Of a DNA stretch of 42,382 bases, positions 33,523 to 41,219 are shown in pieces. Made by a program: the position numbers and the translations under genes. Location: assembly GCA_900764925.1 (NCBI GenBank), contig CAAFPW010000110.1:1-42382 (forward strand), in the 5' to 3' direction. Origin of the DNA: Fusobacteriaceae bacterium. Lineage in GTDB: Bacteria; Fusobacteriota; Fusobacteriia; Fusobacteriales; Fusobacteriaceae. The notes beneath the pieces were generated by a model. It searched no databases and was not told where the DNA came from. It was given only the letters and a program-made list of their open reading frames with translations. Numbering within the stretch: position 1 is the stretch's first letter; each line of letters begins with the position of its first letter.

Positions 33523-34977
33523 CTATTTTCCAAAAATATTTATTGCAAATATACTCTTAAATCTCACTTTCTTTACCTTACTTGCATCCAAATATCTTAT
33601 ACTAAATCCTGTATATCCATAGATTATAGATATTATCGGATTGATAAGGTTTAAGAAACAGTAAGGCACATATATCCATGGTGCAATCCCTAGAGCAGCC
33701 ATCATATAAGCTCCACAACTATTCCAAGGAATAAGAGGCGATGTCATTGTTCCTGCATCCTCTAAAACTCTTGAAAGAGTAGTAGGGTGTAAATTTCTAC
33801 TAGCATAGGCATCTTTATATATTCTTCCTGTTATAACTATTGAAAGATACTGTTCAGCTGCTAATATATTTGTAGCTATTGAAGTAAATACAGTAGCTAA
33901 GATTAAACTTCCTGTTGATTTTGCTATGCTCAATACCTTATTAGCCACAGTACTTAACATCTTAGCTCTCTCCATAGCTCCACCAAGAAATAGAGCACAA
34001 ATAATAAGTGTCACTGTCCACATCATACTATTCATACCACCTCTTGTCAAAAGCTCATCTACAAACTGATTTCCAGAGTTAGATACATATCCAATTTGTA
34101 GAGCTGTGATAAAATCCTTTACTGAAGCACCTTGAAAAATTACAGCTGCCACTCCACCTATTAAAGTTCCACAAAATAATCCTGGAATAGCAGGAACTTT
34201 TTTAACTACCAATATGATAGTTATTAGAGGAACTATAAATAGAAGTGGTGTTATAGTAAAGTTTTGACTTAAACTATTAAAAATCTCATTTAGAGATTGT
34301 GTATCTACACCTAAATCTGAATATCTTCTTCCTATAAAGATAAAAAGCACAATAGTAATTATAAAACTTGGAATTGTTGTAGCCAACATAGCTCTAATAT
34401 GTTCAAATATATCTGAACCAGCCATGGCAGGTGCCAAGTTTGTAGTATCAGAAAGAGGAGAAAGTTTATCTCCCATATAAGCTCCAGAGATTATCGCTCC
34501 AGCTGTGATCTCAGCTGGGATTCCCAATCCTGATCCTATTCCCATTAGGGCAATTCCAATTGTTGCTGCTGTACTCCATGAGTTCCCTGTTGTTAGAGCT
34601 ACTATCAGAGATAGTATAAGGGCAGCTGGTAAAAATATCCCTGGAGATATTATCTTTAAACCATAAAATATCATAGTAGGTACTACTCCAGATACTATCC
34701 AACTTCCTACTAACATACCGATTACCAATAGAATAATTACAGCTTCCATAGAAGATTTTATTGTATTTAAAATTCCCTCTAATAGATAAGACCATTTATA
34801 TTTTAAAACAAACATAGCTATAAATACAGCTAACATTCCTGATATTATTATAGGAATATGCGGGGAGGCTTGAGTATACCTTATAGTGTATGTTAAAATA
34901 CACACCAAAAATGTTAATGGTATTACTGCATGGATAAATTTAGTTTCTTTTACACCTTCCAATGAATTCTCTCTCAT
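33523..34977 (-). CDS. nhaC: Na+/H+ antiporter, NhaC family
   Basis: A 484-residue inner-membrane protein with about eleven to twelve hydrophobic segments. Family motifs are ALTTGNSWSTAATIGIALMGIG (about 128-149) and GAYMGDKLSPLSDTTNLAPA (about 165-184), which carry the charged residues of the ion path, and a second half with FTSIATNILAAEQYLSIVITGR and TSPLIPWNSCGAYM. NhaC proteins exchange sodium for protons, though some relatives carry organic substrates such as malate-lactate (MleN); NhaC is the simpler reading. GGGAGGGA is eight bases before the ATG. The gene is behind a long leader with a riboswitch-like core and an intrinsic terminator, so expression is probably controlled by transcription termination. 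Confidence 0.9.
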   Translation of the reverse strand: MRENSLEGVKETKFIHAVIPLTFLVCILTYTIRYTQASPHIPIIISGMLAVFIAMFVLKYKWSYLLEGILNTIKSSMEAVIILLVIGMLVGSWIVSGVVPTMIFYGLKIISPGIFLPAALILSLIVALTTGNSWSTAATIGIALMGIGSGLGIPAEITAGAIISGAYMGDKLSPLSDTTNLAPAMAGSDIFEHIRAMLATTIPSFIITIVLFIFIGRRYSDLGVDTQSLNEIFNSLSQNFTITPLLFIVPLITIILVVKKVPAIPGLFCGTLIGGVAAVIFQGASVKDFITALQIGYVSNSGNQFVDELLTRGGMNSMMWTVTLIICALFLGGAMERAKMLSTVANKVLSIAKSTGSLILATVFTSIATNILAAEQYLSIVITGRIYKDAYASRNLHPTTLSRVLEDAGTMTSPLIPWNSCGAYMMAALGIAPWIYVPYCFLNLINPIISIIYGYTGFSIRYLDASKVKKVRFKSIFAINIFGK

Positions 34978-35006
34978 AGGAAACTTCCCTCCCTTTTTTA
35001 ATTTAG

Positions 35007-35038
35007 ATAAAAATAAAAAGCACCACAGTCGGTGCTTT
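35007..35038 (-). terminator. Leader terminator ahead of nhaC
   Basis: AAAGCACC and GGTGCTTT (35038-35017) make a perfect eight-pair stem with a six-base loop followed on the minus strand by TTATTTTT. It lies between the nhaC promoter and the start codon, so it must be bypassed for nhaC to be transcribed. Confidence 0.85.
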
Positions 35039-35039
35039 C

Positions 35040-35172
35040 AAATCTCTTTAAAACCCCATTACTGCCTCATCAAATGACGAGGTTAGCAAGAGTAAATCTC
35101 TTTTTAATTGGGTCCCCCGCTTTTAGATTAATTATAATAATTAAATTATAAATAAAAACTAAGCGTTAGTTC
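35040..35172 (-). promoter_or_regulatory. Riboswitch aptamer-like leader of nhaC (ydaO/c-di-AMP-like; Na+-I is an alternative)
   Basis: On the minus strand the leader contains CGCTTA, a hairpin-forming AT stretch, then AGCGGGGGACCCA (core GGGGGACCCA at 35118-35109), where CGCTT can pair with AAGCG. This order and core match my memory of the ydaO (c-di-AMP) aptamer. Further on come a small hairpin AAGAG/CTCTT, the stretch GCTAACCTCGT, an eight-pair hairpin CCTCGTCA/TGATGAGG (35082-35065) and TGGGG, which can pair with the CCCA of the core. GCTAACCTCGT also occurs in ydaO, but in a different place. Because the gene is a sodium antiporter and the arrangement differs, the Na+-I (DUF1646) class is also possible. 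The terminator just downstream is the likely switch. Confidence 0.72.
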
Positions 35173-35191
35173 ATTTTTTATTTTCGTTGTC

Positions 35192-35220
35192 ATTATATTA
35201 CAAATAGGTAAGTAAGTCAA
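35192..35220 (-). promoter_or_regulatory. Sigma70-type promoter of the nhaC leader
   Basis: On the minus strand: TTGACT (35220-35215), 17 bases, TATAAT (35197-35192). It implies a leader of about 200 bases before nhaC, enough for an aptamer and terminator. Confidence 0.8.
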
Positions 35221-35238
35221 CAATTTTTTTAAATATTT

Positions 35239-35874
35239 TTATTCAATAGCTATCACTCTAATAGGACCACCTTCAAATTCCTTTATATTTAAAGGGAGGG
35301 CAGTCAAATTAACTATCTCATTTCCCACTCTACTCAAATTACACAGATTTTCTATTATAAATATTCTGTTTGTTTTCAGTAAAGTTTTATGTGCTTCAAG
35401 AGAATAATCTCCATACCTGTCCACACTGAAAGTATCTATCCCCACACCTTTTATATTAGAAAACTCCACAATCCTCTCAGCCAACTCTAAAGTTAGATAT
35501 GGATGATCATAGTACTCCTTCTCTCCCCAATATCTATCCCAATTTGTATTGAAAATTATAAAATCTATCTCTTTTAATTTTTTCTCAGAGGAATTTAATA
35601 CCTCAATACCTATCTCTTTTAATCCATCTACCTTTATAATCAAGGCTTTTCCTACAAAGTTTTCTACCCCTATCTCATCTATATTTTTTAAATTAGGGAA
35701 GATATGGGAAGGGGCATCCATATGGGTTCCCACATGAGTATTTACATTGATATTGCTCTCTTTATATCCATGCTCCTCATAAAATCTTATTTGCCTAAAT
35801 ATTGCAACATCTTCCTCATCATATTTACTCAATCTTTCATCATAGATATGTGATAAGTCAATGACTTTTTTCAT
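35239..35874 (-). CDS. Cyclase-family metal-dependent hydrolase (kynurenine formamidase-like)
   Basis: A 211-residue cytosolic protein of the cyclase family (PF04199). The metal-binding signature HVGTHMDAPSH (47-57) has His47, His51, Asp53 and His57 in place. The rest shows family stretches such as VGKALIIKV, DFIIFNTNWDRYWG, and GVGIDTFSVD. Members include kynurenine formamidase (KynB), isatin hydrolase and others that open cyclic or formyl amides; the substrate is not decidable and no other kynurenine gene is near. Its ATG overlaps the hydE stop (ATGA). It is the last gene of the five-gene unit, and no clear terminator follows. Confidence 0.9.
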   Translation of the reverse strand: MKKVIDLSHIYDERLSKYDEEDVAIFRQIRFYEEHGYKESNINVNTHVGTHMDAPSHIFPNLKNIDEIGVENFVGKALIIKVDGLKEIGIEVLNSSEKKLKEIDFIIFNTNWDRYWGEKEYYDHPYLTLELAERIVEFSNIKGVGIDTFSVDRYGDYSLEAHKTLLKTNRIFIIENLCNLSRVGNEIVNLTALPLNIKEFEGGPIRVIAIE

Positions 35875-36968
35875 ATAAGTCCTCTCTTCTTTCTAAAGTG
35901 TAGCGAGTCCCCCCACTCTCCATAGACAATCTCATCACCTATGGCTTTGACATTGTTGTCCATAGTTTCCTTAGCTTTCTCCACACTGTCATTTATTCCC
36001 GGTTTATTATCATACAATAGATATTTTCCCTTATGTTCTAAGGCAGTAGCTGTGGGCATAAGGATATTAGCCCCAGCCAATAGTCCCTTCTCTCTTCCCT
36101 GTGGATCTAGCCCTTGAAGTGCCGTAGTAGCTGCAATATTTACATCCTTTAGGAATATTCTAGTGATAGCTATCATCTTCAATCCAAGTTCTACCCTTTT
36201 CTCTGTACTGACTACAACATCTTCCCACTCTTGTCCAAGTGGTGTATCTCTATGTAAAATATATGGTCCCATACCTATCATATCTATGTTCATATCCCTG
36301 TAAAATAGGATATCATTTACTAAGTCCTCCTCAGTTTGATTAGGTAACCCTATCATTACCCCTGTTCCAACTTGATATCCCACCTCTCTTAGATATTCAA
36401 GACATCTTTTTCTAACTTCAAAGGTATGTTTCCCATCCATAGGGTGTATGTGGTTGTATATATCCAAATTAGTTGATTCTATTCTCAACAGGTATCTGTG
36501 AGCTCCAGCCTCAAACCATCTCCTATATGTCTCCTTGCTCTGCTCTCCCAAAGATAGAGTTATCCCCAATTTCCCGTTGGAAAATCTCTTTATCTCCTTT
36601 ATTAAATCCTCAATAAAAGCTACAAACTCCTCATCCTGTCTCTCTCCAGATTGTAGGGCAATAGAGGCATAGTTATTTTCATATATCCATTTTACTGCTT
36701 CCATAATCTCATCTTTAGACATGGAAAATCTCTCAACCTTATGGTTATCCCTTCTGATTCCACAATATTTACAATTTTTTATACACTTGTTACTTATCTC
36801 TATAAGTCCACGATAATATACCTTTCTCCCAACATATTTAGCCTTTACCTCATAAGCCTTTTTAAAAAGTAGGTCTAAATCCTCTTTGTTATCTATCTTC
36901 ATAAGTTCAATCAAGTCAGATTTTGAAAACTCCTCTTGATCTAAAATATTTTTTATTCTTTCAGACAT
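35871..36968 (-). CDS. hydE: [FeFe]-hydrogenase maturase HydE (radical SAM)
   Basis: A 365-residue radical SAM enzyme related to BioB. The cluster motif is NKCIKNCKYCGIRRDN with Cys62, Cys66 and Cys69 (CxxxCxxC), followed by IALQSGERQD and the stretch YRRWFEAGAHRYLLRIESTN, both typical of HydE. With HydF and HydG it builds the two-iron part of the hydrogenase H-cluster. HydF and HydG are not in the window. The related PylB is less likely because no pyrrolysine genes are seen. It lies 10 bases after the M15 lipoprotein gene and overlaps the cyclase gene. Confidence 0.88.
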   Translation of the reverse strand: MSERIKNILDQEEFSKSDLIELMKIDNKEDLDLLFKKAYEVKAKYVGRKVYYRGLIEISNKCIKNCKYCGIRRDNHKVERFSMSKDEIMEAVKWIYENNYASIALQSGERQDEEFVAFIEDLIKEIKRFSNGKLGITLSLGEQSKETYRRWFEAGAHRYLLRIESTNLDIYNHIHPMDGKHTFEVRKRCLEYLREVGYQVGTGVMIGLPNQTEEDLVNDILFYRDMNIDMIGMGPYILHRDTPLGQEWEDVVVSTEKRVELGLKMIAITRIFLKDVNIAATTALQGLDPQGREKGLLAGANILMPTATALEHKGKYLLYDNKPGINDSVEKAKETMDNNVKAIGDEIVYGEWGDSLHFRKKRGLI

Positions 36969-36978
36969 CTCTTCTCTC

Positions 36979-37470
36979 CTATCTCACCATTACCTGTTTT
37001 CTCTCTTGAGCCCTATACTGCTTAAATCCTATATGTACATGCCCACGTCTAGGATAATATATGATCTGGTCAAAACTCTCTAGGTTAGCCTTTATCTTTT
37101 CAAACTCTCTTCTTCCAGCCTTTCCCTTTTTTAGTAGGATATCCACAGACATCCCCCTTCTATGTCCAGATGAAGAGGTTCCTCCAACAGCTCTATTGAG
37201 TTTTTTATTCCTAAACCAACTTGTAACTATTACAGGACGTCCCAATATCTTCCTTACCTCATCTAAACGCCCAGCTGTATAACGAATATTTGCTCTCTCT
37301 TCCCAATCTGGTATATTTTTTATCCCTCTTTTTATAGCTGTTGTGCTATATGTAGCCTCTCCCATAGTGAAATACTTAGATATTTTTTCACTTCTATCAA
37401 TATCTACGGAAGAACAGCTAGTAAGCAGAAAAACCAATGTGAAAAGAGTAAAAATCTCTTTTATTCTCAT
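36979..37470 (-). CDS. M15-family D,D-carboxypeptidase-like lipoprotein
   Basis: A 163-residue protein with a signal peptide and lipobox LTSC (Cys19). The domain is of the Peptidase_M15_3 type: VIVTSWFRNKKLNRAVGGTSSSGHRRGMSVDI holds the metal ligands His103 and Asp110, and RGHVHIGF holds His146 (with His144 next to it). These enzymes cut D-Ala-containing peptidoglycan stems, and phage endolysins share the fold. As a lipoprotein it should act in the periplasm on the wall. Its ATG overlaps the NUDIX stop (ATGA), with AGAGGA five bases upstream of the ATG. Confidence 0.86.
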   Translation of the reverse strand: MRIKEIFTLFTLVFLLTSCSSVDIDRSEKISKYFTMGEATYSTTAIKRGIKNIPDWEERANIRYTAGRLDEVRKILGRPVIVTSWFRNKKLNRAVGGTSSSGHRRGMSVDILLKKGKAGRREFEKIKANLESFDQIIYYPRRGHVHIGFKQYRAQERKQVMVR

Positions 37471-37991
37471 ATTATTCCTCTTTTTTTCTTAGCATACTCC
37501 ACAGCTATAATACTCTTACCATCTGAAAGGTCTGACATAGCAATATCTCTAAGTGAGACTCTGTCCACCTCTACAAACTCATCCTCATCTAAGTGTTGTT
37601 GAGTTTTGACAAGATTTTCAGCATAATAGAGATAAAATCTTCCAGCTGATACTCCGGGGCTCATAAAATACTCACATATCTTCTCTATCTTCTCAGCCCT
37701 ATATCCTGTCTCCTCCTCCAATTCTCTCAAGGCAGCCTCCACTGGAGATTCATCTCTTTCTAATAGTCCGGCTGGTATCTCCAAGGTCTCTATTTTTACA
37801 GCTGGTCTATACTGCCTTACAAGTAGTGTCGTATCATCTTCAAAAACTGCCACTATTCCAACAGCGTCCTTTCTCCCTGTAAATGTCCAATCTACAACTC
37901 TATTGTTGGGAAGTTTCAACTTTCTACTAAACACCTTTATATGCTCATTTTTAAAAATCTCTTTCTTTTCTAACTCTTCAAATTTATCCAT
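37467..37991 (-). CDS. NUDIX hydrolase, ADP-ribose pyrophosphatase-like
   Basis: A 174-residue cytosolic hydrolase. The Nudix box is complete: GLLERDESPVEAALRELEEETG (75-96) with Gly75, Glu81, Arg89, Glu90, Glu93 and Glu94. Pattern RQYRPAV before the box and a proline-containing stretch YFMSPGVSAGRFYLYYA after it are typical of ADP-ribose pyrophosphatases such as NudF, which split ADP-ribose into AMP and ribose phosphate. Substrate remains a family-level inference. AGAGGGA lies six bases before the ATG at 37991; a first ATG at 37997 directly touches that site and is rejected. It is 12 bases after the RNA methyltransferase gene. Confidence 0.92.
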   Translation of the reverse strand: MDKFEELEKKEIFKNEHIKVFSRKLKLPNNRVVDWTFTGRKDAVGIVAVFEDDTTLLVRQYRPAVKIETLEIPAGLLERDESPVEAALRELEEETGYRAEKIEKICEYFMSPGVSAGRFYLYYAENLVKTQQHLDEDEFVEVDRVSLRDIAMSDLSDGKSIIAVEYAKKKRGII

Positions 37992-38003
37992 ACCCATTCC
38001 CTC

Positions 38004-38777
38004 TTACTTAAAATTATTCATCAGCTCTCTTACTTTGTAGAGTATTATACCTGAAGCCATAGCTACATTCAAAGACTCTGCACTTCCATATATAGGGATT
38101 ATAACTGTTTCATCTGCCACTTTTAAAAACTCTGCACTTACACCGTTCCCTTCACTTCCAAAAACTATGGCATTTTTTTCAGCAATCTCCATCTGAGTGT
38201 ACTCTATTGAGTTTTTTTCCAACGCTGTCACGTGGAGTTTATATCCTCTCTCCTTTAAAAGATTTAAAAGAGTACCCTCCTCTAAATATAGAATATTCAT
38301 ATTGAAGATCGATCCCATACTACTTCTTACACACTTTTCATTGTAGCAATCTACACTTCCCTTTGTCAAAACTATATCTCCAAATCCTGAGGCATCAGCT
38401 ACTCTGATAATTGTTCCCAAGTTCCCAGGATCCTGTACCTTATCCAAGACTACAATACTATCTTGCAACCTATCTATATCACTTGGACAGTAAGGATAGA
38501 TTAAAATTACCCCTTGTGAATTTTCCTGTGAAGATAGATCCTTAAATATTTTTTCATTTACCACTATCTTTCTACAACTAAATTTCTCCAGCTTTGAGTT
38601 AATGTTTTCTAAATTTTCATACCCCTCTTTTAAAATTATAAGCTCTGGTTCATAATCAAAATCTAAAAACTTTCTTCCCTCAGCTAAAAACTTTTGTTCT
38701 TCCTCTCTATATTTTCTCTGTTTTAATTTTTTTACTCTCTTTATTGTATTATTATCTAAACTATTTATATATTCCAC
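38004..38777 (-). CDS. TrmH/SpoU-family RNA 2'-O-methyltransferase
   Basis: A 257-residue SAM-dependent methyltransferase with an N-terminal substrate-binding domain (1-95, KVKKLKQRKYREEEQKFLAEGRKFLDF) and a SPOUT domain. The three knot motifs are PGNLGTIIRVADASGFGDIVL, AIVFGSEGNGVS and IPIYGSAESLNVAMASGIILY. It should methylate a ribose 2'-OH in rRNA or tRNA; the exact target is unknown. GGAGG sits five bases before a GTG at 38777, which I take as start; a TTG at 38789 would overlap the ribosome site. First gene of the unit leading to hydE. Confidence 0.93.
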   Translation of the reverse strand: MEYINSLDNNTIKRVKKLKQRKYREEEQKFLAEGRKFLDFDYEPELIILKEGYENLENINSKLEKFSCRKIVVNEKIFKDLSSQENSQGVILIYPYCPSDIDRLQDSIVVLDKVQDPGNLGTIIRVADASGFGDIVLTKGSVDCYNEKCVRSSMGSIFNMNILYLEEGTLLNLLKERGYKLHVTALEKNSIEYTQMEIAEKNAIVFGSEGNGVSAEFLKVADETVIIPIYGSAESLNVAMASGIILYKVRELMNNFK

Positions 38778-38806
38778 AATATCCTCCAAATTTTTTTCTA
38801 CTTTTT

Positions 38807-38815
38807 ATTATAGCA
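38807..38815 (-). promoter_or_regulatory. Extended -10 promoter of the methyltransferase-hydE unit
   Basis: TGCTATAAT on the minus strand (38815-38807), about 30 bases before the GTG start. The -35 region is weak. Confidence 0.55.
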
Positions 38816-38829
38816 TAAAAACCTTGTTA

Positions 38830-38858
38830 TTTACAGATTATAAAATATATACTATAAT
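38830..38858 (+). promoter_or_regulatory. Promoter of the ABC1-like gene
   Basis: TTTACA (38830-38835), 17 bases, TATAAT (38853-38858), divergent from the methyltransferase promoter 15 bases away. Confidence 0.7.
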
Positions 38859-38899
38859 CTAATTGAATATTTACATTTTCATGGAAGGAGTTAAATAAG

Positions 38900-40108
38900 A
38901 TGTTCCCATCTAAATTTATAAAATTTATGAAGGCTCTTAACTCAGGTAAGGTAGAGAATTTAACCTGTGTTGTAGATTTAGGAAGAGCTGGACTTCGTAT
39001 AGCTGAAGAATACTCTACAAGGTTTGATCTGTTGGATATTGAACAATGTCTATACCTCTCAGAGTTTCAAACACCTACATTGGAAAAAGCTGAAAAACAT
39101 CTGTTGAATCTGATAAAGAAAAATGATCCTCTATTCTCTTTGATGGAGTATTATGACAATTATCCATACTCATATTCAGATATAAACTATCTTTTTAAAG
39201 GTTGTCTCAAAAGTGGTGTTGAAATCTCTATTAAAGCTGTAAATCCAGTTGCTAAGAATACTTATTTTAAAAGATTACACAAATTAGAGCAAAGCTTGAA
39301 ATATCACTCTTTTTTTATGCCTTGGCTCAAAAAGAAATACAAAATTGATGAGATATTAAAGGATTTAGAGGAGCACAGCAAGGAGAAATTCAGTCTAGGA
39401 AATGAGATTAGATTTACCAAAAGTATGGAGGAGCACCTCAACCGTCATCAAGATATCCACTTTTTAAAAAGAGTTAGATTCCCAAAAATCTATGCTTATC
39501 TATCTTCTGATGACAAGGTAGTCACTGAGTATGTCTATGGAAGTTATTTTTATGAACTTCTAGCTTATAGAAGACTAGCCTATAAAGATGTCCTTGATCT
39601 TATAAGAATTCAGCTTTTCTTTATGCTCAAGGTTGGAGTTTTCCACAACAACCTCCACTCTGGAAACTTGATTCTAAGTGATGAAGGGAATATCCACTTC
39701 TTAGATTGTAATACAGTATCTGTTTTGGAAACTGAAACAAGAGAGAGTATATTTGAAGTATTAAAATCTATTGCAAAGAGAAATTTTGGAGAGTTAGCTT
39801 ATCAAATAAATAAACTTTCTCTAGTTAAACTTTCTGAAGAAGCTTTAGAAAATTTGATAGCTGATATAAAATTCTGTTTCTCTACAAATACTATTCAAAA
39901 TAATACCCTCATTATAAAACTTATGAAGATTTTTAGAGTAGCTAGTAATAATGGTATTGTTTTCAATAAGGATGTCTACCCTATTTTCAAATCCTTTATC
40001 TACTTTGATAAGTTGGTTGAAAAGACAAGAAATAAAAACCACCCATTTATAGAGGACTTTGAAAAAATCTTGGAGGAGCTAGAGGAGATTATCAAAAACA
40101 ATAAGTAA
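38900..40108 (+). CDS. Degenerate ABC1/UbiB-family atypical kinase
   Basis: A 402-residue protein with the shape of ABC1/ADCK/UbiB proteins. The N-terminal KxGQ helix region is recognisable as RIAEEYSTRFDLL (33-45), but KxGQ itself is RIAE. Lys112 in ISIKAV matches the ATP lysine. The usual HADPHPGN reads HNNLHSGN (249-256), so the catalytic Asp is Asn251, and the DFG motif reads DCN (269-271). Several catalytic positions are therefore altered, which suggests a pseudokinase or a very unusual member. UbiB-type proteins support quinone synthesis or lipid handling, but Fusobacteria do not usually make ubiquinone, and the role is unknown. AAGGAG is nine bases before the ATG. It has its own promoter and is followed by potD with a separate promoter. 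Confidence 0.75.
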   Translation: MFPSKFIKFMKALNSGKVENLTCVVDLGRAGLRIAEEYSTRFDLLDIEQCLYLSEFQTPTLEKAEKHLLNLIKKNDPLFSLMEYYDNYPYSYSDINYLFKGCLKSGVEISIKAVNPVAKNTYFKRLHKLEQSLKYHSFFMPWLKKKYKIDEILKDLEEHSKEKFSLGNEIRFTKSMEEHLNRHQDIHFLKRVRFPKIYAYLSSDDKVVTEYVYGSYFYELLAYRRLAYKDVLDLIRIQLFFMLKVGVFHNNLHSGNLILSDEGNIHFLDCNTVSVLETETRESIFEVLKSIAKRNFGELAYQINKLSLVKLSEEALENLIADIKFCFSTNTIQNNTLIIKLMKIFRVASNNGIVFNKDVYPIFKSFIYFDKLVEKTRNKNHPFIEDFEKILEELEEIIKNNK

Positions 40109-40137
40109 TTGACTTAAGTTATTTTTCATATTAAAAT
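40109..40137 (+). promoter_or_regulatory. Promoter of potD-dnaN
   Basis: TTGACT (40109-40114), 17 bases, TAAAAT (40132-40137), directly after the stop of the ABC1-like gene. The start codon of potD is 40 bases downstream. Confidence 0.65.
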
Positions 40138-40176
40138 ATATTATAAATGATTAATTTATTTTTAGGAGGTTGATAA

Positions 40177-41205
40177 ATGAAAAAAATATTAGCAACACTT
40201 GCACTTGTATTAGCAGTTGTAGGTTGTGGGGGGAAAGAAGAAAATAAAAATGTACTTTATGTGTACGGTTGGGCTGACACAATTCCACAAAGTATATATG
40301 AAGCTTTTGAAAAAGAGACTGGTATTAAGGTAATAGAGGATATATACTCATCTAATGAAGAGATGTTTACAAAATTAAAAGCTGGTGGAGATGGATATGA
40401 TATAGTTATGCCATCTGCTGACTATGTTGAGATAATGATGAAAGAAGATATGATTGAGAGCTTAGATAAGAGCAAATTACCTAGCTACTCTAATTTAGAT
40501 CCACTAGTTTTACAAAAGTTACAACACTTTGATCCTGAGAATAACTATGAGGTCCCTTACTTAATGGGAGCTACAATCATAGCTGTAAACAAGAAATACG
40601 TTCCTGAGTTTCCAAGAGATTACTCTATCTTCGAAATGTCTGAATTAAAAGGAAGAATGACTCTACTTGATGATATGAGAGAGGTAATGACATCTGCTCT
40701 AGGTATGTTAGGATACCCTCAAACTGTTGAAGATGAACAAGCTATTGCTCAAGCAGCTGAACTTATTAAATCTTGGAAGAAAAATATAGCAAAATTTGAC
40801 GCTGAGTCTTTTGGAAAAGGATTTGCAAGTGGAGATTTCTGGGTAGTACAAGGATATCCAGACAATATCTTTAAAGAGTTAGATGAGCAAGAGAGAGCAA
40901 ATGTTGAGATGATTATACCTGAAAAAGGTGGAACAGCTTATGTGGATTCTTTTGTTCTATTAAAAACTGCTCCTAATAAAGAAGCTGCTTACAAGTTCTT
41001 AGAGTTTACATTGAGACCTGAGATAGCTGCTCAAATAGCTGATATATTGGAAACTCCATCTGTAAACGTTCCAGCTAGAGAGCTTATGACAGTAAAACCA
41101 CTATTCCAAATAGCTGATTTACAAAATGTACAAGTTTTGAGAGATATAAATACTACACTTGACTTACAAAATAAATATTGGCAAGAGGTATTGATTGCTG
41201 AATAA
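40177..41205 (+). CDS. potD: Spermidine/putrescine-binding lipoprotein (PotD-like)
   Basis: A 342-residue periplasmic solute-binding lipoprotein with lipobox VVGC (Cys17). The fold opens with NVLYVYGWADTIPQSIYEAFEKETGIKV, typical of PotD/PotF, and continues with GGDGYDIVMPSADYVEIM and a hinge region AYVDSFVLLKTAPNKEAAYKFLEF. PotD binds polyamines for the PotABC pump. No PotA, PotB or PotC gene is present, so this is an orphan in the window and may serve a pump elsewhere. AGGAGGT six bases before the ATG is a strong ribosome site. The next gene, dnaN, starts 14 bases after its stop. Confidence 0.88.
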   Translation: MKKILATLALVLAVVGCGGKEENKNVLYVYGWADTIPQSIYEAFEKETGIKVIEDIYSSNEEMFTKLKAGGDGYDIVMPSADYVEIMMKEDMIESLDKSKLPSYSNLDPLVLQKLQHFDPENNYEVPYLMGATIIAVNKKYVPEFPRDYSIFEMSELKGRMTLLDDMREVMTSALGMLGYPQTVEDEQAIAQAAELIKSWKKNIAKFDAESFGKGFASGDFWVVQGYPDNIFKELDEQERANVEMIIPEKGGTAYVDSFVLLKTAPNKEAAYKFLEFTLRPEIAAQIADILETPSVNVPARELMTVKPLFQIADLQNVQVLRDINTTLDLQNKYWQEVLIAE

Positions 41206-41219
41206 TATTGGAGGAAAAA

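Noticed and set aside
34511..34795. Frame of 94 codons on the same strand as nhaC
   Set aside because: It lies inside nhaC in another frame, has no recognisable domain and no ribosome site.
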